Virus record (IMG/VR): IMGVR_UViG_3300042515_002448
Location: 1 to 64,000 of that record
Source: a virus
Direction: 5' to 3' (one strand)
DNA: 64,000 nt
In this document: piece by piece, positions 26,333 to 34,236 of the stretch
Layout of the letters: every line of letters starts with the position of its first letter
Numbering within the stretch: the first letter of the stretch is position 1
Made by a program: the position numbers and the translations under genes
Notes under the pieces: generated by a model
The model's database searches: none
What the model was told of the DNA's origin: nothing
The model's input: only the letters and a program-made list of their open reading frames with translations

Positions 26333-26629
26333 ATGTATAGCGAAGATAACGACATGATTGACCCTCCTATGTATGACATGCTTAATGTCAAATTTAGGGG
26401 CGATAACCACGAACTTTATCTGCCTTACTGTGAGGTAGCTAATGGAGACGTTATGGATATTGATAAGAATTCTGTAAGTCTCGTTACATTAAAAGATGAC
26501 GGAGAAGAGTCGCTGAAATTATCTTTCAAGGATTTCTTCAAAGTCATCGAAGAAACGTTTGATACAAAAGAAATTGTGGAGCTGTGGCTCCAGAAGGCAG
26601 GCACGTACGAAAAAATCCAAATATCATGA
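26333..26629 (+). CDS. Unknown protein of the Ycf46 operon
   Basis: 98 aa, acidic, alternating strands and helices (MLNVKFRGDNHELYLPYCEV..., LSFKDFFKVIEETFDTKE). Two bp after the DUF3150-like gene and sharing ATGA with the DUF1257-like gene, so it belongs to the same translation unit. Family not recognised. Confidence 0.45.
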   Translation: MYSEDNDMIDPPMYDMLNVKFRGDNHELYLPYCEVANGDVMDIDKNSVSLVTLKDDGEESLKLSFKDFFKVIEETFDTKEIVELWLQKAGTYEKIQIS

Positions 26630-27015
26630 GTCACGCTGTAAACATAACAACACAGTTTAAAAACATTACAAACTTACTGTCTCAGTTTGAGTCGCTGGGA
26701 TGGAAGATTGTACAAAACAGCAAGTGTCGGACATATCACTCAGACCCAAGAAAGGAGGATGTGCATCAGTATGTTGCATTGAACCCCAAGGCTTCTGGGT
26801 TCGATGTAGGTATAAATGTAGACCAGGCAGGTAATGCGTTTTTCGTTTGCGATTTCTTTGATAGCAGCATAGAAAAGCAGCTTGGACCAAAAATGCAAAA
26901 GATTAAACAGAACTACGCACTTACAGAACTCAAGAAGTTTATGTATGACGAAGATCTTACTTATAAGGTTGAGGAATTGGCTACAGGTGAGTTGGTTGTA
27001 ATTGCAGAAAAGTAA
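26626..27015 (+). CDS. DUF1257/Ycf35-like protein
   Basis: 129 aa from the ATG at 26626, which shares ATGA with the previous stop. It begins SHAVNITTQFKNITNLLSQF then ESLGWKIV. The order 'S...I.T...#...L...L..LGW.#' followed by a strand-rich 'FDVGINVDQAGNAFFVCDFF' and a helical 'I.Q.YA...L' is the DUF1257/Ycf35 pattern. The biochemical function of the family is unknown; it occurs near Ycf46 and DUF2997 genes in cyanobacteria (from memory). Confidence 0.6.
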   Translation: MSHAVNITTQFKNITNLLSQFESLGWKIVQNSKCRTYHSDPRKEDVHQYVALNPKASGFDVGINVDQAGNAFFVCDFFDSSIEKQLGPKMQKIKQNYALTELKKFMYDEDLTYKVEELATGELVVIAEK

Positions 27016-27019
27016 AACT

Positions 27020-27313
27020 ATGGAAATTGAACATAAAGAATTCGAATTAATTAAATCAAAGTTGGCTAGGTCAATTAAAGATATTTTGACCAAGGAATCT
27101 GCGACCCCTCCAGGAGAAAAAAATACTCCATGCGAGGTGCATATTCCTTATCATCACATCAAGCCAGTCGATGACGCAGACTCCCCCGACACTGCACAAG
27201 CGACTGTTACCTATGTGGTGAGTTGCCCTATGGAAAAGAAACACACCGTAAGAATTAAATTCAAGTATGACAAGAACGGTAAATTCTTGAGAAATTCGAT
27301 GATTTATGTCTAA
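27020..27313 (+). CDS. Unknown small protein of the Ycf46 operon
   Basis: 97 aa from the ATG at 27020. A charged N-terminal helix (EHKEFELIKSKLARSIKDIL) is followed by a beta-rich second half. It overlaps the DUF2997-like gene by 8 bp. Family not recognised; kept because of its position and tight overlaps. Confidence 0.45.
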   Translation: MEIEHKEFELIKSKLARSIKDILTKESATPPGEKNTPCEVHIPYHHIKPVDDADSPDTAQATVTYVVSCPMEKKHTVRIKFKYDKNGKFLRNSMIYV

Positions 27314-27509
27314 ACAAATTATATTTAAGATAAGCAAAAATGGAGATGTGTTGATTGATAAAGTTGAAGGGTACGGCTCCTCTTGTCTAGAGGCTACAAA
27401 GTTTATTGAAAAGTCTCTGGGTCTTGCGGACGAAAGTACGCGTAGAATGACAGAAGAATACGAGGAGCCTATTTCTCTGGAAATTGATGAGCATCTAGAG
27501 CAGCGATGA
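27306..27509 (+). CDS. DUF2997-like protein
   Basis: 67 aa. The sequence IIFKISKNGDVLIDKVEGYG, then SSCLEATKFIEKSLG, follows the DUF2997 layout: a strand, 'G.v..#..G..G..C...T..#E..LG', then an E/D-rich end. The central Gly-Ser-Ser-Cys is conserved in form. DUF2997 and DUF1257 are small partners that commonly travel together. Stop and next start overlap (ATGA). Confidence 0.6.
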   Translation: MSKQIIFKISKNGDVLIDKVEGYGSSCLEATKFIEKSLGLADESTRRMTEEYEEPISLEIDEHLEQR

Positions 27510-27769
27510 ACGCAACCATCTATATTGATAGAGAAGGAAATGTTCAGTGTCTTGCTAATGATCTGGTAGATAGATTGAACACCCTCGGCGCAAAACAGGT
27601 GACTCGTGTATCTAATGTAGAGTTTGATCACGATCAGCAACTGTGGGTAGCCACAGATCTTGAAGGTAACGTAATTGCCTCCAATCTTGTCCGAGGACTC
27701 GTTATAGATGCTGAAAGAGAATACTTGAATAGAAAAATTGAGGATCAGTTTGCCCTAGCCGCAAGCTGA
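27506..27769 (+). CDS. Unknown small protein, last gene of the Ycf46 operon
   Basis: 87 aa. It starts within the previous stop (ATGA). 'YIDREGNVQCLANDLVDRLN' and 'WVATDLEGNVIASN' suggest a strand-turn-strand unit repeated twice. It is followed within 12 bp by a strong terminator, so it ends the operon. Family not recognised. Confidence 0.45.
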   Translation: MNATIYIDREGNVQCLANDLVDRLNTLGAKQVTRVSNVEFDHDQQLWVATDLEGNVIASNLVRGLVIDAEREYLNRKIEDQFALAAS

Positions 27770-27780
27770 GTACTCCCAAC

Positions 27781-27822
27781 AGCCTCTGCAAGCTCCCCCC
27801 ACTTGCAGGGGCTTTTTATTTT
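27781..27822 (+). terminator. Terminator ending the Ycf46-DUF2997 operon
   Basis: AGCCTCTGCAAG (27781-27792) pairs with CTTGCAGGGGCT (27802-27813), followed by TTTTTATTTT. The next ATG is at 27823, directly after the T-run. Confidence 0.8.
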
Positions 27823-28170
27823 ATGGAAAGAATTAAAACAGAGTTACTCTCTAAAAAGAAACCACGAGCAACTGAGTTTTGTATCTTAGAGCTGTTCTCT
27901 ATAAATGAGCAGTATTACCTGTATATGAGTACAGGGAAAAAAATGACTCGTGAGTTGTTGAAAGTATACGAGTTTCTTCAAGAAGCCGACGAGGACTTTG
28001 AGGAGGCAGTTCTTTCTAAAGTTAATGAAGGGTTTCTCTTTATTGAAGACGGAGAGACCATCAGCATTCCTAGTCAAGTATACGATATACTTACTTCGCA
28101 CATACCATCAAACAGCCAAATGAATAAAGTAGAGGAAGTGAAGGAAGAACACAGAAAATTGATACTATGA
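27823..28170 (+). CDS. Unknown protein
   Basis: 115 aa, charged, helix-rich (RELLKVYEFLQEADEDFEEA). Its ATG follows the terminator T-run without a spacer, so its message probably starts inside or reads through the terminator. It overlaps the phosphatase-like gene by 4 bp (ATGA). Family not recognised. Confidence 0.4.
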   Translation: MERIKTELLSKKKPRATEFCILELFSINEQYYLYMSTGKKMTRELLKVYEFLQEADEDFEEAVLSKVNEGFLFIEDGETISIPSQVYDILTSHIPSNSQMNKVEEVKEEHRKLIL

Positions 28171-28709
28171 TAGCTTCTATAGTTATTACTGATTTAAACA
28201 AAGCAACAGATTTACCATACAAAACTACTATTTTGCAGGATGTATGGATTAGTGCTGTCGATCCTGAGGATAAGCCTAGGGTTTTCAGACTAGGTCAAAG
28301 ATTACAGCGTAAGGGCATATCCCATTTTGCGCAGTATTTTAGAGATTGGAGTGATGAAGACGAAGAACCATTTATTAAGAGTAATATCGAAGAGCAGGGG
28401 CCTCGAGAACAGCACATCAACAACATCATTAGTTTCTTGGATCCCTTTGTCGCTAGCCCTGCATATCATAATCTGGGTGTTAACTGTTTTGCTGGGATAG
28501 CTCGCAGTTCTGCGATAGCTATAATCGCCTGGGTAATGCAAGGATTCTCTGTCGAAGAAGCCTTACAGAAGGTTTTAGCTGTGCGCAAGATTGCCTGGCC
28601 AAACCTGCGTATGTTGAAATTAGCTAGTCCTAGACTAGGCAAGAATGTGATGACTGCGGTGGCTGACTGGAAAATCAAAGAACAAGGAAACATCGTTCGC
28701 GGAACATAG
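28167..28709 (+). CDS. Protein tyrosine phosphatase-like (COG5350-type)
   Basis: 180 aa. VNCFAGIARSSAIAI (about 105-119) holds a CX5R(S) loop, with Cys107 and Arg113, which is the phosphate-binding loop of tyrosine or dual-specificity phosphatases. The His usually before Cys is Asn. Downstream 'A...V...R..AWPNLRMLKLASPRLG' fits the predicted tyrosine phosphatase group COG5350, where 'P.A.PN.r##.lAD..LgR' is typical. It may act on host or phage phosphoproteins or on a phosphorylated small molecule. Substrate unknown. Located between unknown genes and the SbcD gene. Confidence 0.6.
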   Translation: MIASIVITDLNKATDLPYKTTILQDVWISAVDPEDKPRVFRLGQRLQRKGISHFAQYFRDWSDEDEEPFIKSNIEEQGPREQHINNIISFLDPFVASPAYHNLGVNCFAGIARSSAIAIIAWVMQGFSVEEALQKVLAVRKIAWPNLRMLKLASPRLGKNVMTAVADWKIKEQGNIVRGT

Positions 28710-28721
28710 AGTCAAAATAAA

Positions 28722-29810
28722 ATGAAGTTCATAGCATTTAGCGACCAACACCTCGAGAGTAAACTGTACAACATTCCAGAGCTCGAGCAAGATAATCGAG
28801 ATTTATTCAAACTGGCTGTAGCCACTGCAATTGAGTACAAAGTTGACTACCTGGTTAGTGTGGGTGATTTGTTCGACCATAATAAGCCGAGCAGCGATAC
28901 AATCAGCTTCGTAACAGAGCAGATCAATAAGCTTAAAAAACATAGTGTGACTCCTGTTGCACTGGCTGGCGATCATAGCAAGCCTGTAAATGGAGCTACT
29001 TGGGAGACTGTGTGTGGGTTTGACAGCATAAACAGTGTACCTCAGTTTGTAGGGGTAGACTATAGTGATAATCCTGCGGACATTGTAGCTTTGGTGAATC
29101 ATGAGCTCAACAAACGGGACACGAACAGTGTGCACTGGATATTCATGCATCAGCAAATTCCTGAGTTGTGGCCCTTCTGTGAAGATAAAAAGAAAATAAG
29201 CCTGAAGGAACTCGAGTTCGGTAATCAGTGTCGCAGCCTTGAGGGAATTCTGCTAGGCGATATCCATATTCGTAGAACAATGCAGTACTACGATATAAAC
29301 TGTCAGAAGGAGCTGTTTGTTGGTTACTGCGGAAGCCTTGGTGTAACGGCAGGCAACGAAACAAAAAAAGACGGTCTGTACTATTATGATGGAGCTGCTC
29401 TTACTTGCATTCCCTACAAACTGCCTCGAGAATATGTCACTGTTGATGTCGCTGACGAGGATTTGGATAAGTTGACTCCAGAGCTTTTCAAGCGTTACCA
29501 AGGACAAGGAAAGCGCCCTGTATTTTTAGTAAAGATCTACGGAGATGTTCAGATAGGCAACAAACTTAATTTCCTATACGAATTAGGTTTTGTAAAAATT
29601 ACCAAAGTTAAAAAAGACGAGGAGGGTAGAGAGGAGCTGATAAATATTCGATCTGAATTAAAAACAGCAGATAGATTCGGTAGTGTTCTACGAGAACTTA
29701 CAGTAGGCATACCTTATGAAAAACTGGTATATGACACTGCTTATAAGCTGCTGACGTCACATGACCCTAAAGCTGTTTTGGATGAATTTAAAGCGGCAGA
29801 ATTAGTCTAA
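28722..29810 (+). CDS. SbcD/gp47-like recombination nuclease subunit
   Basis: 362 aa, calcineurin-like metallophosphatase. Metal-binding motifs appear in order: SDQHLE (about 7-12), VGDLFDHNKP (about 47-56), AGDHSK (about 86-91, where GNHD is usual), MHQQIPE (about 145) and GDIHIRR (about 181). With SbcC (37889-39931) it should form a Mre11-Rad50-type complex that trims DNA ends in recombination-dependent replication. In many phages the two genes are neighbours; here they are 8 kb apart. The G-N-H-D to G-D-H-S change may alter metal binding. Confidence 0.8.
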   Translation: MKFIAFSDQHLESKLYNIPELEQDNRDLFKLAVATAIEYKVDYLVSVGDLFDHNKPSSDTISFVTEQINKLKKHSVTPVALAGDHSKPVNGATWETVCGFDSINSVPQFVGVDYSDNPADIVALVNHELNKRDTNSVHWIFMHQQIPELWPFCEDKKKISLKELEFGNQCRSLEGILLGDIHIRRTMQYYDINCQKELFVGYCGSLGVTAGNETKKDGLYYYDGAALTCIPYKLPREYVTVDVADEDLDKLTPELFKRYQGQGKRPVFLVKIYGDVQIGNKLNFLYELGFVKITKVKKDEEGREELINIRSELKTADRFGSVLRELTVGIPYEKLVYDTAYKLLTSHDPKAVLDEFKAAELV

Positions 29811-29811
29811 T

Positions 29812-30414
29812 ATGCAAAAATACACAATAACATTACATGGACTAGGCGGAGAGTTCTATATAGGTAAAATAAGCGAGAAAGTATATCGCTACTTTAGTGA
29901 TTCTGGAGATCTCCAAAGTTACATTTCCGAAGAAGCCCAGGCTCCTGCCGAGATTGAAGAAGAGTTTCCCAAAAATAGTCTGCATGAGCTCGATGACATA
30001 GCTCATCAGTTTGGACCTTTCGTAGATTCAAATACATTCATAGAGGTGAAGAATGAGGCTGGAGAAGTGGTACATTTGTCAGCTCTAGACGAAGACGAAG
30101 TAACGAGTACCTGGGGAGAAGTATTGGATATTTTTGATATTGATGAAGACTTCGTATTTTCTGGTCTCGACATACAGAAAGGTGTCTTTGGTGTGTATGA
30201 GCTATATACAGATTTTTTCGATGTGACCTGTCTCAGCTTCACCCACTCTGTGTATTCTGATGATTCTTTTTCCGACGATGTCATGATTATGGATATTCAT
30301 AGTCTCCGATATAATGACAGTGAGCTTAAGTTAATCGAGGAACACTCTACCTTTGGTAAGAGTGCGGTGTGGTCTTTATACAATACAAAAACTAACGAGT
30401 GTATATCTACGTAG
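29812..30414 (+). CDS. Unknown acidic protein
   Basis: 200 aa, strongly acidic (for example LSALDEDEVTSTWGEVLDIF and DIDEDFVF). It starts 1 bp after the SbcD stop. Strand-rich with many Asp/Glu; such acidity would fit a DNA mimic or calcium binding, but neither is shown by a motif. Family not recognised. Confidence 0.4.
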   Translation: MQKYTITLHGLGGEFYIGKISEKVYRYFSDSGDLQSYISEEAQAPAEIEEEFPKNSLHELDDIAHQFGPFVDSNTFIEVKNEAGEVVHLSALDEDEVTSTWGEVLDIFDIDEDFVFSGLDIQKGVFGVYELYTDFFDVTCLSFTHSVYSDDSFSDDVMIMDIHSLRYNDSELKLIEEHSTFGKSAVWSLYNTKTNECIST

Positions 30415-30433
30415 CATTCAACTTACCAGCAAC

Positions 30434-31252
30434 ATGAACAAGAGAGAAATTGCAAAAAACATTAAAGACAAAATAGGCGCCTGGACCTCTCATATCGGTA
30501 ACAAGCAGCTTAGAGACGAGGTACGAAAAAATGTGATTGTTTCGGGAGGATGTATAAGCAGTATGCTCCTCGATGAACCTGTTCACGATTATGATGTATA
30601 TCTTAGTGATGTGCGCACAGCCTTTAAATTGGCTAGGTACTACGCAGACTTGACTGGGAATCAACATCACTCTTTGGAGCTTGTCGACAACGGTGTACGT
30701 TTTGCTGCTCCTATAGCTCCTTCTATCATAGGGAAAACAAAAGAGAAGTTTTCTGTGGTTACAAACGAAAACATGTTTCAACCGATAAACTTCTCTATAA
30801 ATGCTATAACCCTATCGTCAGGCATTCAGGTAGTAATTAGGTTTTGCGGATCAGTCGAAGAAATTCATAAGACTTTTGATTTTGTTCACAGCAAAAACTA
30901 TTATACTCCAGATAACCTTGTGTTGAATGCAGATAGTCTCGAAGCCATTCTTGCGAAAGAGTTGCGCTACGTAGGCAGCGGTTTCCCTTTGTGTGCATTG
31001 TTTAGAGTAAATAAGTTTCTAAAGCGAGGATGGAAAATTTCTCCGAACGAGCTTTTAAAAATTTCCTACGACATCGGACGCATTAATTTTGATGATCCTG
31101 AGTTTTTAGAAGAGCAGCTTAGTGGACCTTACGGACAAGCTATTGCATACGCTGTCGAAACCAACGAAGGCAAACTCACAAGAGAAAAATTCTTTGAGTT
31201 TGTAGATACTTACAATCCCATACACCCTGATTTATATGAGCAGCTCGACTAA
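30434..31252 (+). CDS. Nucleotidyltransferase superfamily protein
   Basis: 272 aa from the ATG at 30434 (GCAACATGAAC). An upstream in-frame ATG at 30353 overlaps the previous gene. VSGGCISSMLL (about 37-47) followed by HDYDVYLSD (about 51-59) is the G-G/S...D-x-D signature of Pol beta-type nucleotidyltransferases, the superfamily of CCA-adding enzymes and poly(A) polymerases. Because the window's tRNAs already encode CCA, a tail-repair role is possible but not required. Its own substrate is unknown. Confidence 0.55.
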   Translation: MNKREIAKNIKDKIGAWTSHIGNKQLRDEVRKNVIVSGGCISSMLLDEPVHDYDVYLSDVRTAFKLARYYADLTGNQHHSLELVDNGVRFAAPIAPSIIGKTKEKFSVVTNENMFQPINFSINAITLSSGIQVVIRFCGSVEEIHKTFDFVHSKNYYTPDNLVLNADSLEAILAKELRYVGSGFPLCALFRVNKFLKRGWKISPNELLKISYDIGRINFDDPEFLEEQLSGPYGQAIAYAVETNEGKLTREKFFEFVDTYNPIHPDLYEQLD

Positions 31253-31493
31253 TTTGCTAAACGACAAATCCTGCTTTTGCTGGGCATACAGAAGCAGGAA
31301 AACTCCTAATGAATGGCTTCACATCGATCCTCTGTACCTAGGACAGCATTGCGTGTTCATAGGCTATCATGACGACGTGCTGCAGGACGATAAGGAGCAT
31401 CTTGAGGAAGAGTTCAGACTCACACACCTCAGTCCAGCCGACTGGCAACTTGTGAAGATTAAAAAGCATCACGAAGTTGTTTCCGAAAATTAA
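31236..31493 (+). CDS. Unknown small protein
   Basis: 85 aa, overlapping the nucleotidyltransferase gene by 17 bp. It carries 'CFCWAYRSRKTPNEWLHIDPLYLG' and a charged middle. No family recognised. Confidence 0.35.
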   Translation: MSSSTNLLNDKSCFCWAYRSRKTPNEWLHIDPLYLGQHCVFIGYHDDVLQDDKEHLEEEFRLTHLSPADWQLVKIKKHHEVVSEN

Positions 31494-31534
31494 CTTATTG
31501 TCAGGGGGTGCGCATCTTTCACGCACATTTTATA

Positions 31535-31810
31535 ATGAAACAATGGCCTAGAAAAGGAAGCAAAATTGAGTTTATAGGTGTTCGGCCTTTCTGGTTTAAA
31601 AATATTATTGAAAGTGCTGAAACCCTACTAGAGGCAGGAAAGGAGTATACTGTGGCTAAACTTCATATAGCTAGCAGCTGGTGTGGAGTGGAAGTAGAGG
31701 AGTTTCCTGGAGTTGAATTTGCTCTGGGATTCTTTAAACACCCTAAAGAATTAACTACCTCGGAAGTTAGAGAAGAGGAGGAAAGAACCTATGACAGGTC
31801 GAGAGATTAA
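31535..31810 (+). CDS. Unknown small protein
   Basis: 91 aa from the ATG at 31535. 'GSKIEFIGVRPFWFKNIIES' then 'GKEYTVAKLHIASSWCGVEVEEFPG' forms a strand-rich body, similar in feel to short phage proteins that carry a KOW- or SH3-like 'G..Y.V' strand. It lies after a short GTGCG/CGCAC hairpin. Overlaps the next gene by 20 bp. Function unknown. Confidence 0.4.
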   Translation: MKQWPRKGSKIEFIGVRPFWFKNIIESAETLLEAGKEYTVAKLHIASSWCGVEVEEFPGVEFALGFFKHPKELTTSEVREEEERTYDRSRD

Positions 31811-32162
31811 CGAAGCGATTGCAGAATGGTTTGGTGTGTACATGGAGGATCATGTATATGTGTGGGCCTACGGAGGAGTAGACTGGACATCGTGGGAACT
31901 GCCCTCTTTCTGCGACGATCTAACCGTAATACATCAGGCGGAACAGCTACTAGACTATGAGCAGGGTATGCTGTTTGAGGAAGAGCTTTGCTCTATAGTT
32001 AAAAAAGAAAACGAGGAGCGCGAATATCCCTATTATTGGAGGTTTGCAGTTTGTCACGCAACAGCCAGACAGAGAGCAGAAGCTCTTTTAAAAACCCTAG
32101 GTAAATGGAGGCACACCGAATCAAACAATGAAGAAAATAAAGATAATACAGCGAACATATAG
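31791..32162 (+). CDS. Unknown phage protein
   Basis: 123 aa. The start has one of the few clear Shine-Dalgarno sequences here (AGAGGAGGAAAGAACCTATG). 'REINEAIAEWFGV', 'PSFCDDLTVIHQAEQLLD' and a late 'ATARQRAEALLKTLGKW' fit a family of small phage proteins built on 'N.AIA...GW...PDF..DL.A'. This type is common but of unknown function. Confidence 0.45.
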   Translation: MTGREINEAIAEWFGVYMEDHVYVWAYGGVDWTSWELPSFCDDLTVIHQAEQLLDYEQGMLFEEELCSIVKKENEEREYPYYWRFAVCHATARQRAEALLKTLGKWRHTESNNEENKDNTANI

Positions 32163-32391
32163 CTACGAGTGTGGCGATGGTTGCTGTACAGAGCTAGGAA
32201 CGGATTGGTTTATAAATAACGGTGAAACTGAGTTACACCACGTTCACAGTAGTCCTTGTGAAGATAGTGGCTGGCTTGCTGTATTGTCGGCTTTGGGCAT
32301 TGACGCTGAAATAGACTATCTTGATGCGGAAGGTGATGAAGTAGCCTCTCTAGCCGGACCAGACGAGAGGAGAACATACACTCAAAAATGA
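32128..32391 (+). CDS. Unknown cysteine-containing small protein
   Basis: 87 aa, overlapping the previous gene by 35 bp. 'RTYSYECGDGCCTELGTDWF' holds three close cysteines, and acidic strands follow. It resembles small phage proteins with a 'Y.CGDGC#..G' opening. Function unknown. Confidence 0.4.
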   Translation: MKKIKIIQRTYSYECGDGCCTELGTDWFINNGETELHHVHSSPCEDSGWLAVLSALGIDAEIDYLDAEGDEVASLAGPDERRTYTQK

Positions 32392-32418
32392 CTGATTTTG
32401 GAATTTAAATAACTTACC

Positions 32419-32652
32419 ATGAAAACTCCTGACCAAATCCTCATCAACTCACTCTATATCTTATCTCAGGACATCCAGTCAGACGACGGAGTAGCTAACG
32501 CTTGCGTAGCAGAAGCTGCGACAAGAATATCCGAGCTGGTGCAAGGCATAAGAGAGGTATTGCTTGATAATCTTCACCTTGCAGACGGAGAAGACTGTAC
32601 GCTTATTAAGCTTAAAAAATTGATTAAGTTTGTTGAACCTTTCGAAGAATAG
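32419..32652 (+). CDS. Unknown small helical protein
   Basis: 77 aa, preceded by an A-rich leader (AATAACTTACCATG). Helical, with 'ACVAEAATRISELVQGIREVL'. No family recognised. Confidence 0.35.
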   Translation: MKTPDQILINSLYILSQDIQSDDGVANACVAEAATRISELVQGIREVLLDNLHLADGEDCTLIKLKKLIKFVEPFEE

Positions 32653-32653
32653 T

Positions 32654-32941
32654 ATGACCAATAAAATTCCTGAAGTCGTTAATCTTGCAGCATATCCTTT
32701 AAGTAAGTTGTTTCCAGAAAAATGGAAGAGCTGGATATTTGACGCACTCTCTGACGACGCGCCTTTTAGCTGGGGAGACAATGACCATACCCTGGTGACA
32801 ATAGCTAGATTTAGATCATGGCTAGAGGAGGTAATGGATTGGGTAGATTTCGAGCAACACAATGACGAGCTTACGCTCGAGGTTTACGAAAAATTAAAGC
32901 AACTAGAACAGCAAGAAGCGTTCATCGACCTCGATAATTAG
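32654..32941 (+). CDS. Unknown small protein
   Basis: 95 aa from the ATG at 32654, directly after the previous stop (TAGTATG). Aromatic-rich in the middle ('FPEKWKSWIFDALSDDAPFS'), then a helix 'FRSWLEEVMDWVDFEQHND'. Its TAG stop is followed immediately by the next ATG. Family not recognised. Confidence 0.35.
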   Translation: MTNKIPEVVNLAAYPLSKLFPEKWKSWIFDALSDDAPFSWGDNDHTLVTIARFRSWLEEVMDWVDFEQHNDELTLEVYEKLKQLEQQEAFIDLDN

Positions 32942-33148
32942 ATGAATATATCCAACATAGACACTACATACGGAAGATATACACTCAAAGATGAGCTACA
33001 AAGAACATCTGAGATGGCTGTTGAGCTGGCAGCTACTCAAGGAGTGTATTACGCGTTTGCTTTATTGTATGATACGCAAAGACAGCTGGACAAACAATTC
33101 CTAGCTATTCTAGAGGAAGTAGAAGGAGCAATCAAAAAAAAGAAATGA
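32942..33148 (+). CDS. Unknown small helical protein
   Basis: 68 aa, starting on the base after the previous stop and overlapping the next gene by 4 bp (ATGA). Charged helices with a Lys-rich end (IKKKK). Family not recognised. Confidence 0.35.
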   Translation: MNISNIDTTYGRYTLKDELQRTSEMAVELAATQGVYYAFALLYDTQRQLDKQFLAILEEVEGAIKKKK

Positions 33149-33681
33149 ATAAAAAATTATTTAAAAGCAAAGAGGAACACTGGCTCTGGGCTTGGAAGAA
33201 TTACATCAGTCTATACGGTAAGATTAACGAAGAAGGGGACTGGGAAGAGTCAAGCATTTGGGAGGAAGAGGATCTACCTAAACTAGAACCTTTCCTTGCC
33301 TGGAGCAGACTTTCCAGGAGCGATAAGGGAAACATGCCTCCTGACGTGAAAGAAAGCTTCGATTATTACATGACCGTGCATGAGGCAGCAGGAGAAAAGA
33401 GAGATCGAAAAGAGATATGTGATGAGGTTGAGCAAGCCAAACTCGTAGAGGTTTTAGGCTTTAAGTCTCTTGAAGCTACAGAGGAACACGAGGATGACGT
33501 CACATATATTCACAACCCCAAGTACTCAGCTGATGTGGAGTTGGAATTAAATGAAGATTATGAAATCAGCTATCCTTGCGTAATGGTCTATTATCTAGAA
33601 ACTGGGTTTGATCGTAATGGAAAATTCACGCTTTCGTTTGTAGATTTTGTATCTTTGTCAGAATTCGACGAGAACATTTAA
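33145..33681 (+). CDS. Unknown acidic protein
   Basis: 178 aa. The first half is Trp- and Glu-rich (EHWLWAWKNYISLYGKINEE). The second half is strand-rich and acidic. It starts in the previous stop. No family or enzyme motif recognised. Confidence 0.4.
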   Translation: MNKKLFKSKEEHWLWAWKNYISLYGKINEEGDWEESSIWEEEDLPKLEPFLAWSRLSRSDKGNMPPDVKESFDYYMTVHEAAGEKRDRKEICDEVEQAKLVEVLGFKSLEATEEHEDDVTYIHNPKYSADVELELNEDYEISYPCVMVYYLETGFDRNGKFTLSFVDFVSLSEFDENI

Positions 33682-33699
33682 ATTCTGTAGTTTATTAAC

Positions 33700-33918
33700 A
33701 TGTCTGACGACATAAAACCATGCCCTTTTTGTGGCGGTAACGATCTAACCGTTCAGCACAGCACAGAAGATAGAGAAGGAATACCTGCTAATGTTATTTG
33801 CCAAGGCTGTGGATGTGCTGGCCCCTGGGATTATATTAGATCAGAAGTCCTAGAGAGTGCTTTGAACAAAGATAGAATTCCTGTTAGGTTGATCAATATC
33901 TGGAACGAAAGGAAATAG
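33700..33918 (+). CDS. Lar-like zinc-ribbon protein
   Basis: 72 aa. CPFCGGNDLTVQ (about 7-18) and CQGCGCAGPW (about 36-45) are the two CxxC halves of a zinc ribbon in the Lar/restriction-alleviation layout 'PCPFCG......V.C..CG..GP', ending in 'A...WN.R'. Rac prophage Lar reduces restriction by EcoK. Many phage proteins share the fold without proof of that activity, so anti-restriction is possible but not shown. Confidence 0.6.
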   Translation: MSDDIKPCPFCGGNDLTVQHSTEDREGIPANVICQGCGCAGPWDYIRSEVLESALNKDRIPVRLINIWNERK

Positions 33919-33947
33919 AATGACAGCTGGGGAATAAGGAAGTAAGT

Positions 33948-34235
33948 ATGAAGAAAATCTATAAGTACCCTATAAATTGGAGCAGATCTCATGACGCTCC
34001 GCACGAAGCAAGTGTTGAACTGCCTCGCTGGGCTTGGGAAAATATTATCGACATCGAATTCCAAGGGTCTGAGCTGTATCTTTGGGCGGTTGTAGATCCT
34101 AGCGAACCTACAGAGAAGATTAACCTCGAAATTTACGGTACAGGTTGGGAGATTGAAAATGCTGACCAGCTGACTCATCTAAAGACTATACATGTGAACG
34201 GTTTTGTTTGGCATATTTTTATAGGAAAAAGTTAA
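33948..34235 (+). CDS. Small phage protein, 'KxIYKYPx...GTG' family
   Basis: 95 aa. 'KKIYKYPINWS', 'LYLWAVVDPSEPTEKINLEI' and 'YGTGWEIE' followed by 'VWHIF' match a widespread short phage protein family ('IYKY.#...#P..A......Q...#.lWA.VD......r.f...GTG') of unknown function. Preceded by AAGGAAG (weak Shine-Dalgarno). The following GTG start is 1 bp after its stop. Confidence 0.5.
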   Translation: MKKIYKYPINWSRSHDAPHEASVELPRWAWENIIDIEFQGSELYLWAVVDPSEPTEKINLEIYGTGWEIENADQLTHLKTIHVNGFVWHIFIGKS

Positions 34236-34236
34236 C

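Noticed and set aside
27071-27640. 189-codon minus-strand ORF over the DUF1257/DUF2997 operon
   Set aside because: Covers several overlapping plus-strand genes that match known small families; no motif of its own.
31498-31536. TTGTCA and TATAAT as a promoter for the 31535 gene
   Set aside because: The spacing is 27 bp, too long, and TATAAT overlaps the start codon.
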